64,000 bases of DNA from Akkermansiaceae bacterium. GTDB lineage: Bacteria > Verrucomicrobiota > Verrucomicrobiia > Verrucomicrobiales > Akkermansiaceae. The DNA is taken from positions 310,001 to 374,000 of the forward strand of contig JAHCBC010000001.1 of the NCBI GenBank assembly GCA_019634595.1. The letters are read 5' to 3'. This document shows, one piece after another, positions 1-7,259 of the stretch. The notes under the pieces are model-generated. The model had not been told where the DNA came from. It worked only from the letters and a program-made list of their open reading frames with translations, and ran no database searches. Every line of letters begins with the position of its first letter. Positions within the stretch are counted from its first letter, which is position 1. Position numbers and translations under genes: made by a program.

Positions 1-82
1 GGTTGCTGGAACCGGTGTTCAGGTTGATGATGGGGCGTTCCTGGAAAATCATGGGGCGGCGTGAGGCCGTTTTGACGCGCAT
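1..82 (-). CDS. N-terminal fragment of an unidentified gene running off the left edge
   Basis: An open frame begins at an ATG at 82 (alternative in-frame ATG at 52) and is still open at the window edge. The visible product starts MRVKTASRRPMIFQERPI and continues for about 27 residues. That is too little to assign a family, and there is no recognisable signal peptide. A GGAG sits directly against the ATG at 82, which is closer than a normal Shine-Dalgarno spacing. The bases from 83 to 256 contain no gene that I can support. Whether this is a real gene start depends on sequence outside the window. Confidence 0.35.
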   Translation of the reverse strand, partial: MRVKTASRRPMIFQERPIINLNTGSSN

Positions 83-256
83 CTCCGTAAATCAGTGACC
101 CGGAAGCGCATCTTGAACGATGTAAATACGGGAGAAATACCCGCCCCGCAAGCGGGAAATTTCACCTGTCCCGCCAAGGCGTGGAGTTCGGACCTGTTTC
201 ACCCGGTGGAGGTGCAGAAAGCCGGTGAGTCGCATTCGTCCATTCTGGACCAGCTG

Positions 257-766
257 CTACCAGAAGAACGATCTCGGAGCAAGTTCGCCATTCCGGATCT
301 TCCCCACATCACGGACCGCCCGGGCACACCTCCAGTGTTCCTCCGCGGAGCAAGTGGAAATCAGGATGTCCCCAACTTTATCGGCCTCTGCGCTGCTGAT
401 GGCGAATGCGGATTGATAAAGCATGAGCAGTGCTTCACTTCTGGATGAAGATGGCTGGACAGTCCTGGCCACCTGAATCGCTTCCTGAAGGCACTTCCGT
501 GCCTCCTGCTTGAAGTCCCGTTCCGCCAAAGCCGCGATCTCCCAGGCCTTGGCAGCGGAACGCTTGTAGTCATCATCGCACTCAGTGGCAACCTTCGCCG
601 CCTGCCTGGCGATGGGACGGGGATCGTCATCCGTGAATCTGGCCACCCATGACAAAGCCTGTGCCCGGAACCACGGATCCGGAATGGTGAGTGCCTTGGC
701 CAGGGCCAGCTTGGGACTGGTCTTCGCAAGGGCGCATGCCTGGTCCCGTTGAAGCGTTGCGCTCAT
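257..766 (-). CDS. Hypothetical alpha-helical repeat protein
   Basis: A 169-residue product without a signal peptide or membrane segment. The frame extends upstream to 886, but that extension is proline- and arginine-rich and looks non-coding, so the ATG at 766 (MSATLQRDQACALAK) is preferred. The body is almost entirely Ala/Leu/Lys/Glu-rich helix with a loose period of about 35-40 residues (LALAKALTIPDPWFRAQAL, then ARQAAKVATECDDDYKRSAA, then EARKCLQEAIQVA), which suggests a TPR- or HEAT-like solenoid. No family is recognised. No neighbour on the same strand is close enough to make an obvious operon. Function is unknown. Confidence 0.6.
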   Translation of the reverse strand: MSATLQRDQACALAKTSPKLALAKALTIPDPWFRAQALSWVARFTDDDPRPIARQAAKVATECDDDYKRSAAKAWEIAALAERDFKQEARKCLQEAIQVARTVQPSSSRSEALLMLYQSAFAISSAEADKVGDILISTCSAEEHWRCARAVRDVGKIRNGELAPRSFFW

Positions 767-1006
767 GTGTTGGTTCGGTATTTGAAGAAAAAGGGGCCGG
801 CAGTTGCCTCCGCCGTCTGATCCCGAAGATCGCAGGAGGAGCCGATAGGCAGGGAATCGGAAAGAGGGATGGAGCGGAGAAAGCAAGGGCCATGTTCCGG
901 ATGATTCTCTTTGGGTTCCAAGCTGACTTGCATCTGAGTGGGTATTCTTGGAAGATGCGTAGATCAGGATAACGGCCCGCTCAGCCTTGTGCCGTCCATA
1001 CAGCGG
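767..1006. other. Intergenic gap without recognisable content
   Basis: These 240 bases separate two minus-strand hypothetical genes. Frames on both strands are open in parts but look like shadow frames. I see no terminator hairpin, repeat or clear promoter here. Confidence 0.4.
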
Positions 1007-1411
1007 TCAAAACACGGCTTGATGGTGAACGATTTCCGAACCCTTCAGGAAGTAGTCCCATAGGGGGACTTCATCAAATTCGATACGCAGATGGACATCA
1101 CTCCGGTCACCCATATATACATCCTTCTCCATGGGTGAAACCGAAACCATGAATTCGTCAGATCCAAGCCGCTGATCGGTGCCATAGTCTTCGATCCCTT
1201 TTTGCATCCTTTCAAGGATGTCGGGCCAGAGTTGTTCCCATCGGGTGATCAGATCGGAAAGCAGATCGCGGGAAGATCGGCTGGTGTCTGGTGCGGCGAA
1301 ATCAGCATCTCCAAACGGTGGGACAGGGAGGAGAACGGTGAATGCAATGTCGCCGTCGCCAAAGTCGGTTTTTTTGATGCGGTTTAACATGGAGTATGAT
1401 GGCGGAGTCAC
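1007..1411 (-). CDS. Hypothetical 134-aa acidic protein
   Basis: A small soluble protein, rich in Asp and Glu, with WEQLWPDILERM and VHLRIEFDEVPLWDYFLK segments. The size and composition are reminiscent of small globular DUF or immunity-type proteins, but no family is recognised. The most upstream plausible start is a GTG at 1411, preceded by AGGTGAG at good spacing and placed 6 bases after the stop of the VOC gene, which suggests translational coupling. An ATG at 1390 (MLNRIKK) is the alternative. It is the last gene of a four- to five-gene minus-strand run. Confidence 0.6.
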   Translation of the reverse strand: MTPPSYSMLNRIKKTDFGDGDIAFTVLLPVPPFGDADFAAPDTSRSSRDLLSDLITRWEQLWPDILERMQKGIEDYGTDQRLGSDEFMVSVSPMEKDVYMGDRSDVHLRIEFDEVPLWDYFLKGSEIVHHQAVF

Positions 1412-1417
1412 TGCATC

Positions 1418-1894
1418 TCACCTGCCTCCCGCAGCCTGCTCCACCCCGGCGATGTCGATTTTCACCATCTCGCACATCGCCTCCATCGCCCGACGGGCGC
1501 GGTCACGGTCCGGATCGCTGATGAGTTCCATCAGGCGGGTGGGCGTCACCTGCCAGAAGACGCCCCAGCGATCCTTGAGCCAACCGCAGGCGATTTCCTT
1601 CCCTCCATCGGCGGTCAGCGCCGCCCACAGTCGGTCGGTTTCTTCCTGCGTTTCACAGGCGATCAGGAAGGAAACGGCCTCCGTGAACTGGAACCCCGGA
1701 GTATTGAGTGCGAGGTATTTCGTTCCTGCGAGCGTGAACTCGACCATGAGCACGGTGCCGGTTGTCCCTCCCTCCGTCTCCATCGGCGAATGCGTGATCC
1801 GGTCGATCCGCGAATCTGGCAGCAGCGAGACGTAATACCGGGCGGCTTCCTCGGCGCAGCCGTCGAAGGAGAGGAATGGGGTGACCTTTTGCAT
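1418..1894 (-). CDS. VOC-superfamily protein (PhnB / 3-demethylubiquinone methyltransferase-like fold)
   Basis: A 158-residue single-domain protein. It begins MQKVTPFLSFDGCAEEAARYY and contains the PhnB-like signatures LLPDSRIDRITHSP, a hydrophobic strand GTVLMVEFTLAGTKYLALN, and the late LKDRWGVFWQVTPTRL segment typical of this glyoxalase/bleomycin-resistance fold group. These proteins are usually dimeric and bind a metal or small molecule. The substrate cannot be predicted. The frame continues upstream to a TTG at 1912, but the ATG at 1894 is preferred because a partial copy of this gene at 2929-3075 starts at exactly the equivalent ATG. Its start lies just past the stop of the preceding gene, and the downstream gene follows within 6 bases. 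Confidence 0.85.
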   Translation of the reverse strand: MQKVTPFLSFDGCAEEAARYYVSLLPDSRIDRITHSPMETEGGTTGTVLMVEFTLAGTKYLALNTPGFQFTEAVSFLIACETQEETDRLWAALTADGGKEIACGWLKDRWGVFWQVTPTRLMELISDPDRDRARRAMEAMCEMVKIDIAGVEQAAGGR

Positions 1895-1908
1895 GGTGAT
1901 GGCGGGTT

Positions 1909-2403
1909 TCAAAATCCTGCTTTTTTTGAATCAGAAATGGTCCGGTGCCAATGCCCGGATCTCGCTTCGTCCACTTGCTGTTCCAGATAATAATCCTCAA
2001 TGCAGCATTCACGGAGATCACGAAGGGACAGCCATATGCGCGATACCTGGATCGAAGCGAGGGCAGCGGCATCTTCCATGATCGATGGCAATGGCGCCAA
2101 ACTCGTGATGCCCACAAACTGCCATCGGCCATCCCGGATTGATTCACCCATATCGGTTTCGATGGTGATGGCTTCTTTCCGCTCGCCATCCAATCCCACT
2201 CTCCGCGCTTTCCAAAAGGCTTCCCTCCAATGTTCGCACCGGACCGTGACCATCATCTGCCGCACGGCCAGGACTCTGGAATCCGGACCGGACTCCTCCA
2301 GACCCAGGCCCGCGAAAAGGAGATTGCCGATCCACCATCCTGTTTCCGAAATCGCGTTCATGTCTTTTCCTCTGGCGTCTTTCCGGGGCGGCGTCTCAGC
2401 CAT
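1909..2403 (-). CDS. Hypothetical protein, possibly DUF4288-like
   Basis: A protein of about 164 residues. The core begins WWIGNLLFAGLGLEESGP and continues through a strand-helix pattern (QMMVTVRCEHWREAFWKARR) resembling DUF4288 proteins. The family call is tentative and comes from pattern memory only. Two starts are plausible. The ATG at 2403 overlaps the upstream stop by 8 bases and has GAAGAGG upstream. The ATG at 2361 (MNAISETGWW) has AGAGGA six bases before it. The residues between the two starts are basic and polar (ETPPRKDARGKD) and could be dispensable. It lies between a small membrane protein and the VOC gene in a tight run. Confidence 0.6.
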   Translation of the reverse strand: MAETPPRKDARGKDMNAISETGWWIGNLLFAGLGLEESGPDSRVLAVRQMMVTVRCEHWREAFWKARRVGLDGERKEAITIETDMGESIRDGRWQFVGITSLAPLPSIMEDAAALASIQVSRIWLSLRDLRECCIEDYYLEQQVDEARSGHWHRTISDSKKAGF

Positions 2404-2854
2404 CTTGAAATGACCTCTTCCGCATGTCGGTGAGACACTCCCTGAGCATCATGCAAGCTGCGATGTGGATACCTCCTGGATCCAAGAGATAAAGAGCCAG
2501 AAGCGCTCCTCCGATCAAGGGTGCATTTGGAAGAAAGAGTGCGGCGATGGCAATCATCAGGCTGCCACCGCCGGGAGCGCCGGAAACATGCCGGTAGCCG
2601 TTGTGGTCGCCGTGGGAGCGACGATACAGCCAGGGTCGGAGGAATGTGGTATGGAGATTGAACCCGACAAAAAGCAATGCCAGCAACGTCGCAGGGAGGG
2701 CGATGAGCCACCTGAGTGGCGAAAGATCAACCGCGGCGCTCTGGAAAAAATGCAACCTCACCACCAAGCAGGGAATCAGAATTCCCACGGCGGACAGTCC
2801 GCTGACGAAGAGTGTGTCGGAAAACGTAAGGCTATTTTTAGTCCGGGCCTTCAT
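2396..2854 (-). CDS. Small multi-pass membrane protein of unknown function
   Basis: A 152-residue protein with about four hydrophobic segments: LFVSGLSAVGILIPCLVV, WLIALPATLLALLFVGFN, SLMIAIAALFLPNAPLIGGA and LLALYLLDPGGIHIAACMM. A charged loop, RRSHGDHNGYRH, lies between the second and third. The open frame extends upstream to 2992, but that part overlaps the decayed VOC fragment, so the ATG at 2854 (MKARTKNSLTF) is chosen. No family is recognised. It overlaps the next gene by 8 bases, suggesting co-translation with the DUF4288-like protein. Confidence 0.6.
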   Translation of the reverse strand: MKARTKNSLTFSDTLFVSGLSAVGILIPCLVVRLHFFQSAAVDLSPLRWLIALPATLLALLFVGFNLHTTFLRPWLYRRSHGDHNGYRHVSGAPGGGSLMIAIAALFLPNAPLIGGALLALYLLDPGGIHIAACMMLRECLTDMRKRSFQDG

Positions 2855-2928
2855 GATCCATGTCCATGTTGTGCATAACCTCCCACCAAGGCAAGAAGTC
2901 AGCCGGTTGCTTTCTTCTTGCGGGCGAT

Positions 2929-3075
2929 TTACGTTTCGCCGGCTGTCCCTTCCTCCGTCTCCATCGGCGAATGCGTGATCCGGTCGATCCATGAATCTGG
3001 CAGCAGGGAAACGTAAAACCGGGCGGCTTCTTCGGCACAGCCGTCGAAGGAGAGGAACGGGGGGACCTTTTGCAT
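2929..3075 (-). pseudogene. Truncated duplicate of the VOC gene 5' end
   Basis: This segment repeats the first roughly 138 bases of the VOC gene at 1418-1894 with scattered substitutions. It encodes MQKVPPFLSFDGCAEEAARF and reads on to METEEGTAGET, then stops after 48 codons, where the intact copy continues for 158. The similarity ends abruptly near 2938. The nucleotide match covers most of the shared stretch on the same strand, about 1.2 kb upstream of the intact gene. This fits a tandem duplication followed by deletion. The fragment lacks most of the fold and is unlikely to be functional. Confidence 0.85.
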
Positions 3076-3120
3076 GGGTTGAGGGTGTGGTGGCATCTGC
3101 ATCATGCAGGTCAGATTTTC

Positions 3121-3366
3121 TCAGTAGTCCATGACTTTGAGAATATAGAGTTTCTCAGCGTGGTCGCGCACATCGAGGAAGTATTTTTCCCCGCATCCCC
3201 GGCATTCGGCCGGATGATCTCTATCGAAGCCACGCTTGTTTTCGATGGCGGCAGCCAATACCGCATGCCCGCAATCCGCGCAGTTGAACGCGACATGCGG
3301 ACCCGCTGCGTCCGCCTCCGCCTGATCGCCGTCGTGATCGAGGAGAAGGAAATTCGTAAGATCCAT
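3121..3366 (-). CDS. Small zinc-ribbon protein
   Basis: An 81-residue soluble protein carrying two CxxC knuckles (NCADCGH and ECRGCGEK) about 30 residues apart, the arrangement of a zinc ribbon. The C-terminus, KYFLDVRDHAEKLYILKVMDY, is well conserved-looking. A longer frame on the same strand (3111-3434) lacks the cysteine pattern and is a shadow. The start ATG at 3366 gives MDLTNFLLLDHDGDQ. It may be a nucleic-acid or protein-binding adaptor, but the partner is unknown. It is separated from the next gene by the decayed VOC fragment. Confidence 0.7.
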   Translation of the reverse strand: MDLTNFLLLDHDGDQAEADAAGPHVAFNCADCGHAVLAAAIENKRGFDRDHPAECRGCGEKYFLDVRDHAEKLYILKVMDY

Positions 3367-3424
3367 GTTTCATTCTCGCCGTTCCGACGCCGCGGTTCAA
3401 GCAACGAGATTGGGCTGTTTTGGA

Positions 3425-3447
3425 GGGATGCCATGGAATGGCATCCC
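3425..3447. repeat. Palindromic repeat family 4, copy 1
   Basis: A perfect 9-bp stem (GGGATGCCA / TGGCATCCC) around a TGGAA loop, followed by TGCC. A second copy at 6489-6509 has the same loop and one compensated base pair in the stem (ATG/CAT becomes ACG/CGT). It lies in the gap between ychF and the zinc-ribbon gene. Confidence 0.65.
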
Positions 3448-3583
3448 TGCCTTCCTTGGATGGCGTTTCACTCCATGCAGATCCGCTGGGAGGGAGGAGG
3501 GTTTTCCGAAACCTAACTGAGGAGCCGTTCCGTTATCTGAGGCGGCGGCTCCCCCAAAAGCAAAATGCCCTGGTCCGGGAAAT

Positions 3584-4699
3584 TCACACGTTGAACCGGA
3601 ACTCGATCACGTCGCCGTCCTTGACCACGTATTCCTTGCCCTCGATGCGGACCTTGCCGTTTGTCTTGGCGACGCTCTTGCTGCCTGCGGCCACGAGGTC
3701 ATCATAATGCACGACTTCCGCAGCGATGAAGCCACGCTCGAAGTCGGAGTGGATGACGCCTGCTGCGGCGGGGGCCTTGTCACCGGCGATGATCGTCCAC
3801 GCGCGCGTTTCCTGGACACCGGTAGTCAGGTAGGTGCGCAGGCCCAGCAGGTGATAGACACCGCGGATGAGGTTGGAGACACCGGAGTCCGTCACGCCCA
3901 TTTCGGCGAGGAACTCGGCGGCTTCCTCCACGGGCATTTCGCTGAGTTCTTCCTCGATGCGGGCGGAAATGACGACGGCTTCCGAGCCGCTGTGCTCCGC
4001 GGCGAACTGACGGACCTTTGCGACCAGCGGATTGGAGTCCGGGTCAGCGGTGGCGGTGGCCAGCTCGTCTTCCATCACGTTGCAGGCGTAGATGGTCTTC
4101 TTTGAGGAAAGCAGGAAGAAATCCTTGATGATCTCGCGGTCATCCTCGCTGAACTCCAGCGTGAGGGCCGGTTTGCCCTCGTTGAGGTGGGGCATGAGGA
4201 TGTCGATGAGTTCGACTTCCTTCTTGGACTCCTTATCGCCGCCCTTGGCCTTCTTTTCACGGGAGTGGCGGCGCTTTTCGAGCGAAGCGATGTCAGCGAG
4301 GATCAGCTCGGCGTTGATGATCTCGATGTCGCGGACCGGATCGACGGAGCCGAGTTCATGGATGATGTCGTCATTTTCGAAGCAACGCACCACCTGGACG
4401 ATGGCGTCCGTCTCGCGGATGTTGGCGAGGAACTGGTTGCCCAGGCCCGCGCCCTCGGAAGCGCCCTTCACCAGACCGGCGATGTCAACGAACTCGATGG
4501 CGGTCGGCACCAGCTTGTGGGAGCCGGAAATCTTCGACAGCACGGCGAGGCGTGGGTCCGGCACGCTGACGATGCCCACGTTGGGATCGATGGTGCAGAA
4601 AGGATAGTTCGCCGCCTCCGCCTTGCGGGTGCGGGTCACGGCATTGAAAAGGGTCGATTTCCCGACGTTTGGCAGTCCTACGATTCCGGCCTTGAGCAT
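3584..4699 (-). CDS. ychF: Redox-responsive ATPase/GTPase YchF
   Basis: A 371-residue member of the Obg-related YchF family, of normal length. The P-loop is GLPNVGKST at residues 8-16, followed by the family segment NYPFCTIDPNVG and the Walker B-like DIAGLVKGASEGAG. YchF proteins typically lack the canonical NKxD guanine specificity motif and prefer ATP. The C-terminus carries the TGS domain (GKVRIEGKEYVVKDGDVIEFRFNV). Family members associate with ribosomes and modulate translation and oxidative-stress responses. The start is the ATG at 4699. The gene stands alone, with a repeat-bearing gap upstream. Confidence 0.97.
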   Translation of the reverse strand: MLKAGIVGLPNVGKSTLFNAVTRTRKAEAANYPFCTIDPNVGIVSVPDPRLAVLSKISGSHKLVPTAIEFVDIAGLVKGASEGAGLGNQFLANIRETDAIVQVVRCFENDDIIHELGSVDPVRDIEIINAELILADIASLEKRRHSREKKAKGGDKESKKEVELIDILMPHLNEGKPALTLEFSEDDREIIKDFFLLSSKKTIYACNVMEDELATATADPDSNPLVAKVRQFAAEHSGSEAVVISARIEEELSEMPVEEAAEFLAEMGVTDSGVSNLIRGVYHLLGLRTYLTTGVQETRAWTIIAGDKAPAAAGVIHSDFERGFIAAEVVHYDDLVAAGSKSVAKTNGKVRIEGKEYVVKDGDVIEFRFNV

Positions 4700-4790
4700 G
4701 GCGGCGGGAGGTTGGGCGGGCGCGGGGGGAACGACGAGAAAAAACTTCCGCCGTCACCGGCCTTGCCGGCCAAAACGGTAGCGCTGGCCC

Positions 4791-4867
4791 GGACTGGGAC
4801 CGCGGGATTCATCCCGCCCAGGAGAATCCAGCGAAACCAAGCGGAATGAATTCCGCGGTCCCAGTCC
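4791..4867. repeat. Paired-hairpin repeat family 3, copy 1
   Basis: This 77-bp element is bounded by a perfect 15-bp inverted repeat (GGACTGGGACCGCGG / CCGCGGTCCCAGTCC). It contains two smaller hairpins facing each other: GCGGGA-TTCA-TCCCGC and GCGGAA-TGAA-TTCCGC. A second element at 12090-12168 has the same layout, the same TTCA/TGAA loops and a similar spacer (GGAGAATC...CCAAGCGGA), but different, compensated stem bases. It lies between ychF and the beta-helix gene. Confidence 0.8.
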
Positions 4868-4919
4868 CAAAACATCGGCGCGCCCGGCGGTCGCGATCCT
4901 ACCGGGGATGCCCGTCCGG

Positions 4920-6176
4920 CTACTCTTTCCAACGGTAGCCCTTGTCCGCGTGCGTCGTGCTGTTCATGGCGGCGCCCAGCCCGTCCCACGCCGGATCCGC
5001 CTTGGAAAGGCCCGCCTCCTCCGCGGTTTTCACCACCACGGTGCCGGTGCCGTCATACTTGCCGATGGATGCGCCGACCTTGGTGTATCCCGTCACCAGC
5101 AGGCAATTGTTGAGGGTCAGGGGACCGGGAGCGTTGCTCTCGATCTCCACGGATGATTTCCAATGGTGGATGAACGTGCAGTGATCGAGGATCACCGGCC
5201 CGCCTTTCGTCCACAGCCCGGTCTGCGACCAGCCGCCGAAGCAGTTCTTCAGGATGGCGGTGTCCCAGATCCGGAAGTCCCGGCGGTGGCCGATGGCGAT
5301 GCAGTCGGTGAGTTTCACATCCTTCACCTTCAGATCGAACCCGCCGTCCTGGTTCCGCAGCGCGCGGCAGCGGATGTAGGATACATCCTGCGAATTGCCC
5401 TCCGCCACGAAGCCGTCGCCGTTGGTGTATTTCACGGTCTGGTTGGACTTGATGTTGTTCTTCGCCACGCAGTCCTCGAAGACAAAGGCGGTGTTCGGCT
5501 CGCCGCCGTCATTCAGCAGGAAGCCGAAGGTGAAGACCTCCGTCTTGGTCTCCCAGACGGCGTCGCCCTCGGAGCAGTCGGCGGTGCATTGGCTGACCTG
5601 CACGCGGTCGCATCCCCGGTCGAAGCGGAAGCCGTGCTTGCTGTACCGCTTCATGTCGCAGCCGACGATGACGAGGTCGTCGCAGTCGGAAAGGTAGAAA
5701 CCGTGCCGCATCTGCTCCATGTCCACGTTGTCGAACACCAACCCGGAACGCGGGGATTCTTTCGCGGGATTCGCCAGCACCGCGAAGCGGTAGTTCCGGA
5801 TCGACAGGTCCTTGAAGATCACATGGGAAAGCCCCGGTGACAGGGAGATGGCCGTCGCGCCCTTGTCCGGCTTCCCGATGTCCCAGTCCGAGGAGAACAC
5901 GGCACCCGCCGCGCCCAGCACGACCTTCGGCTTCTCCTTCGTTCCCCCTTTCGCCAGGTTCAGCGACAGGCCCTTGTAGTCGCCTGTGGCGAAAAGGAGC
6001 CGGTCCCCCGGTTGCAGCGTGTCATTGAAAAGGGATGATGCGGAGGCCGCGGGAGCTGCGTTCGCAGCGCTGCTACCATCATTGGTGCCGGATCCGGTGG
6101 GGGAGACATGGAAATCCCCGGCGAGCGCGGAACCTGCCAGAAGAACAGAAAGCACGACGGAATGCTGGGTTTGCAT
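4920..6176 (-). CDS. Secreted right-handed parallel beta-helix protein
   Basis: A 418-residue protein with a signal peptide (MQTQHSVVLSVLLAGSALAG). The mature part begins DFHVSPTGSGTNDGSS, the usual start of pectate-lyase-like or Chondroitinase-B-type beta-helix proteins. It continues as short strand repeats ending in turns rich in Asn, Asp and Cys (VFDNVDMEQM, LSDCDDLVIVGCDM, VSYIRCRALRNQ, VKLTDCIAIGH, ILKNCFGGW). It probably binds or cleaves a polysaccharide outside the cell, but no catalytic residues can be assigned. The frame extends to 6224. Starts at 6185 and 6176 are both possible, and 6176 is chosen because the signal peptide begins there. Confidence 0.8.
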   Translation of the reverse strand: MQTQHSVVLSVLLAGSALAGDFHVSPTGSGTNDGSSAANAAPAASASSLFNDTLQPGDRLLFATGDYKGLSLNLAKGGTKEKPKVVLGAAGAVFSSDWDIGKPDKGATAISLSPGLSHVIFKDLSIRNYRFAVLANPAKESPRSGLVFDNVDMEQMRHGFYLSDCDDLVIVGCDMKRYSKHGFRFDRGCDRVQVSQCTADCSEGDAVWETKTEVFTFGFLLNDGGEPNTAFVFEDCVAKNNIKSNQTVKYTNGDGFVAEGNSQDVSYIRCRALRNQDGGFDLKVKDVKLTDCIAIGHRRDFRIWDTAILKNCFGGWSQTGLWTKGGPVILDHCTFIHHWKSSVEIESNAPGPLTLNNCLLVTGYTKVGASIGKYDGTGTVVVKTAEEAGLSKADPAWDGLGAAMNSTTHADKGYRWKE

Positions 6177-6315
6177 GCAATTCATACGGATGGTGCATGA
6201 ATTTTCCTTCCACGAACGCCACATTTTTCAGCAAGGGCAATTTTTGGCAGGGACGGTTTTCGAAACCGTCAAGCGGTGTGGATGCCCCCTCATCCCGAAG
6301 TTCCGATTCGGAGGT

Positions 6316-6443
6316 GTAGCGAATCTCGTAAGAGATTCGGCGGGGTGGATCCACCATCACCAACCTATCTCCAGTTCCCGGGCGATGGGATTCCCTTGCT
6401 CCAGGGACGTTCCCCCAGCCGAAGGTCTCACGACCTTCGCTAC
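6316..6443. repeat. GTAG-type REP/BIME element, family 1, copy 1
   Basis: The left end is GTAGC followed by the hairpin GAATCTC-GTAA-GAGATTC. The right end (6418-6443) is the inverted form, the hairpin GAAGGTC-TCAC-GACCTTC followed by GCTAC. Read outward, each end is a GTAG tetranucleotide followed by a 7-bp stem with a GNRA-type loop. Such units, GTAG plus a short hairpin in head-to-head pairs, are the known form of REP elements mobilised by RAYT transposases. No RAYT gene is visible in this window. Copies occur at 7152-7256 and, degenerate, at 48216-48316. Confidence 0.8.
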
Positions 6444-6488
6444 CTCTCGGGGCGGATCTTGGGGACCAAGTCAGACGTCGCCCCCGCC

Positions 6489-6509
6489 GGACGCCATGGA
6501 ATGGCGTCC
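6489..6509. repeat. Palindromic repeat family 4, copy 2
   Basis: GGACGCCA-TGGAA-TGGCGTCC, followed by CTGCC. It differs from the copy at 3425-3447 by a compensated T-A to C-G pair in the stem, while the loop and flank are kept. Confidence 0.65.
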
Positions 6510-6524
6510 CTGCCCGCGCCCCGG

Positions 6525-7082
6525 TCACTCCAGTGTGTCCACCCCTTTTCCGAGGTTCGCGGCATATCCCTTGGCGATCCGCTCGATCAGCGCGGACCAT
6601 TTCTTCTCTTCGTCCTGCGGATGGCTGACCAGCCATCCGGCGCAGTATTTCGCGTCCGCGTCATAGCGTTCGTAGAAGGCGGAGCCATCCTTGCGGGTGC
6701 CGGAAATGACGAACCATTTCTCCGTCTTCCGCTGGTAGGTGATGGTGCGGCCCGGCTCGATGAGCGCGGCCTCGAAGCGCTTCGCCACGTCGCCGAGTCC
6801 GTCGATGTTGAAGGATCCCCAGGTGAGCAGCTCCGCCTTTCCATCGGCGGAGCGGAACGCCTGTCCTCCGCCGTTGTCCGGCGGGCGCTGGGCCGTCATC
6901 CCGGGTGGTACCGGCAGCACCATGCCAAAGCGGGCGTTGCGGTAGGTCTGCCAGCCGTCCTTGTCCGTGGTGAGCCATACTTCCGGTCCGTCATCGTCCG
7001 GCTGCGCGGAGGCAGGCAGAACGAATGCGGCGAGAACGAGGGCGGCGGAAATGACGGCGCGTGCTGGAAATCCGGCTTTCAT
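6525..7082 (-). CDS. Secreted protein of unknown function
   Basis: A 185-residue protein with a clear signal peptide (MKAGFPARAVISAALVLAAFVLPASA, cleavage expected after ASA). The mature part begins QPDDDGPEVWLTTDKDGWQTYRN. The segment NARFGMVLPVPPGMTAQRPPDNGGG, followed by GKAELLTWGSFN, resembles small periplasmic domains annotated only as hypothetical. No catalytic motif is visible, and there is a single cysteine (YCAGWL). It is separated from the DUF4105 gene by a family 1 repeat, so it may be transcribed independently. Confidence 0.75.
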   Translation of the reverse strand: MKAGFPARAVISAALVLAAFVLPASAQPDDDGPEVWLTTDKDGWQTYRNARFGMVLPVPPGMTAQRPPDNGGGQAFRSADGKAELLTWGSFNIDGLGDVAKRFEAALIEPGRTITYQRKTEKWFVISGTRKDGSAFYERYDADAKYCAGWLVSHPQDEEKKWSALIERIAKGYAANLGKGVDTLE

Positions 7083-7151
7083 CCTCCCACCATAGCGTGT
7101 GTCGCGCGGGAATGAAGGGAGATCTTCGTGTCGCCGCCGCGAATTCTTCCC

Positions 7152-7256
7152 GTAGCGAATTTCGTGAGAAATTCGGCGGGGTGCATGTCTGCGAACGATT
7201 CCACTTCAGTCCTTCATGGCCTTCCTCCCAGCCGAAGGTCTCCCGACCTTCGCTAC
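7152..7256. repeat. GTAG-type REP/BIME element, family 1, copy 2
   Basis: The left end is GTAGC plus the hairpin GAATTTC-GTGA-GAAATTC. The right end is the hairpin GAAGGTC-TCCC-GACCTTC followed by GCTAC. The left stem differs from copy 1 by a compensated base pair, while GTAG and the GNRA-type loop are retained. The spacer between the hairpins differs in length and sequence from copy 1. The element ends 3 bases from the stop codon of the DUF4105 gene. Confidence 0.8.
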
Positions 7257-7259
7257 TTC

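Larger units (their letters stand above)
6177..6524. other. 348-bp gap holding REP-like and palindromic repeats
   Basis: There is no credible gene here; frames crossing it are low-complexity shadows. It contains a family 1 GTAG paired-hairpin element (6316-6443) and a family 4 palindrome (6489-6509). The first part, up to about 6300, shows nothing else that I can name. Confidence 0.6.

Noticed and set aside
6316..7256. CRISPR array
   Set aside because: Only two intact paired-hairpin copies separated by a gene, with inverted rather than direct repeats, and no cas genes.
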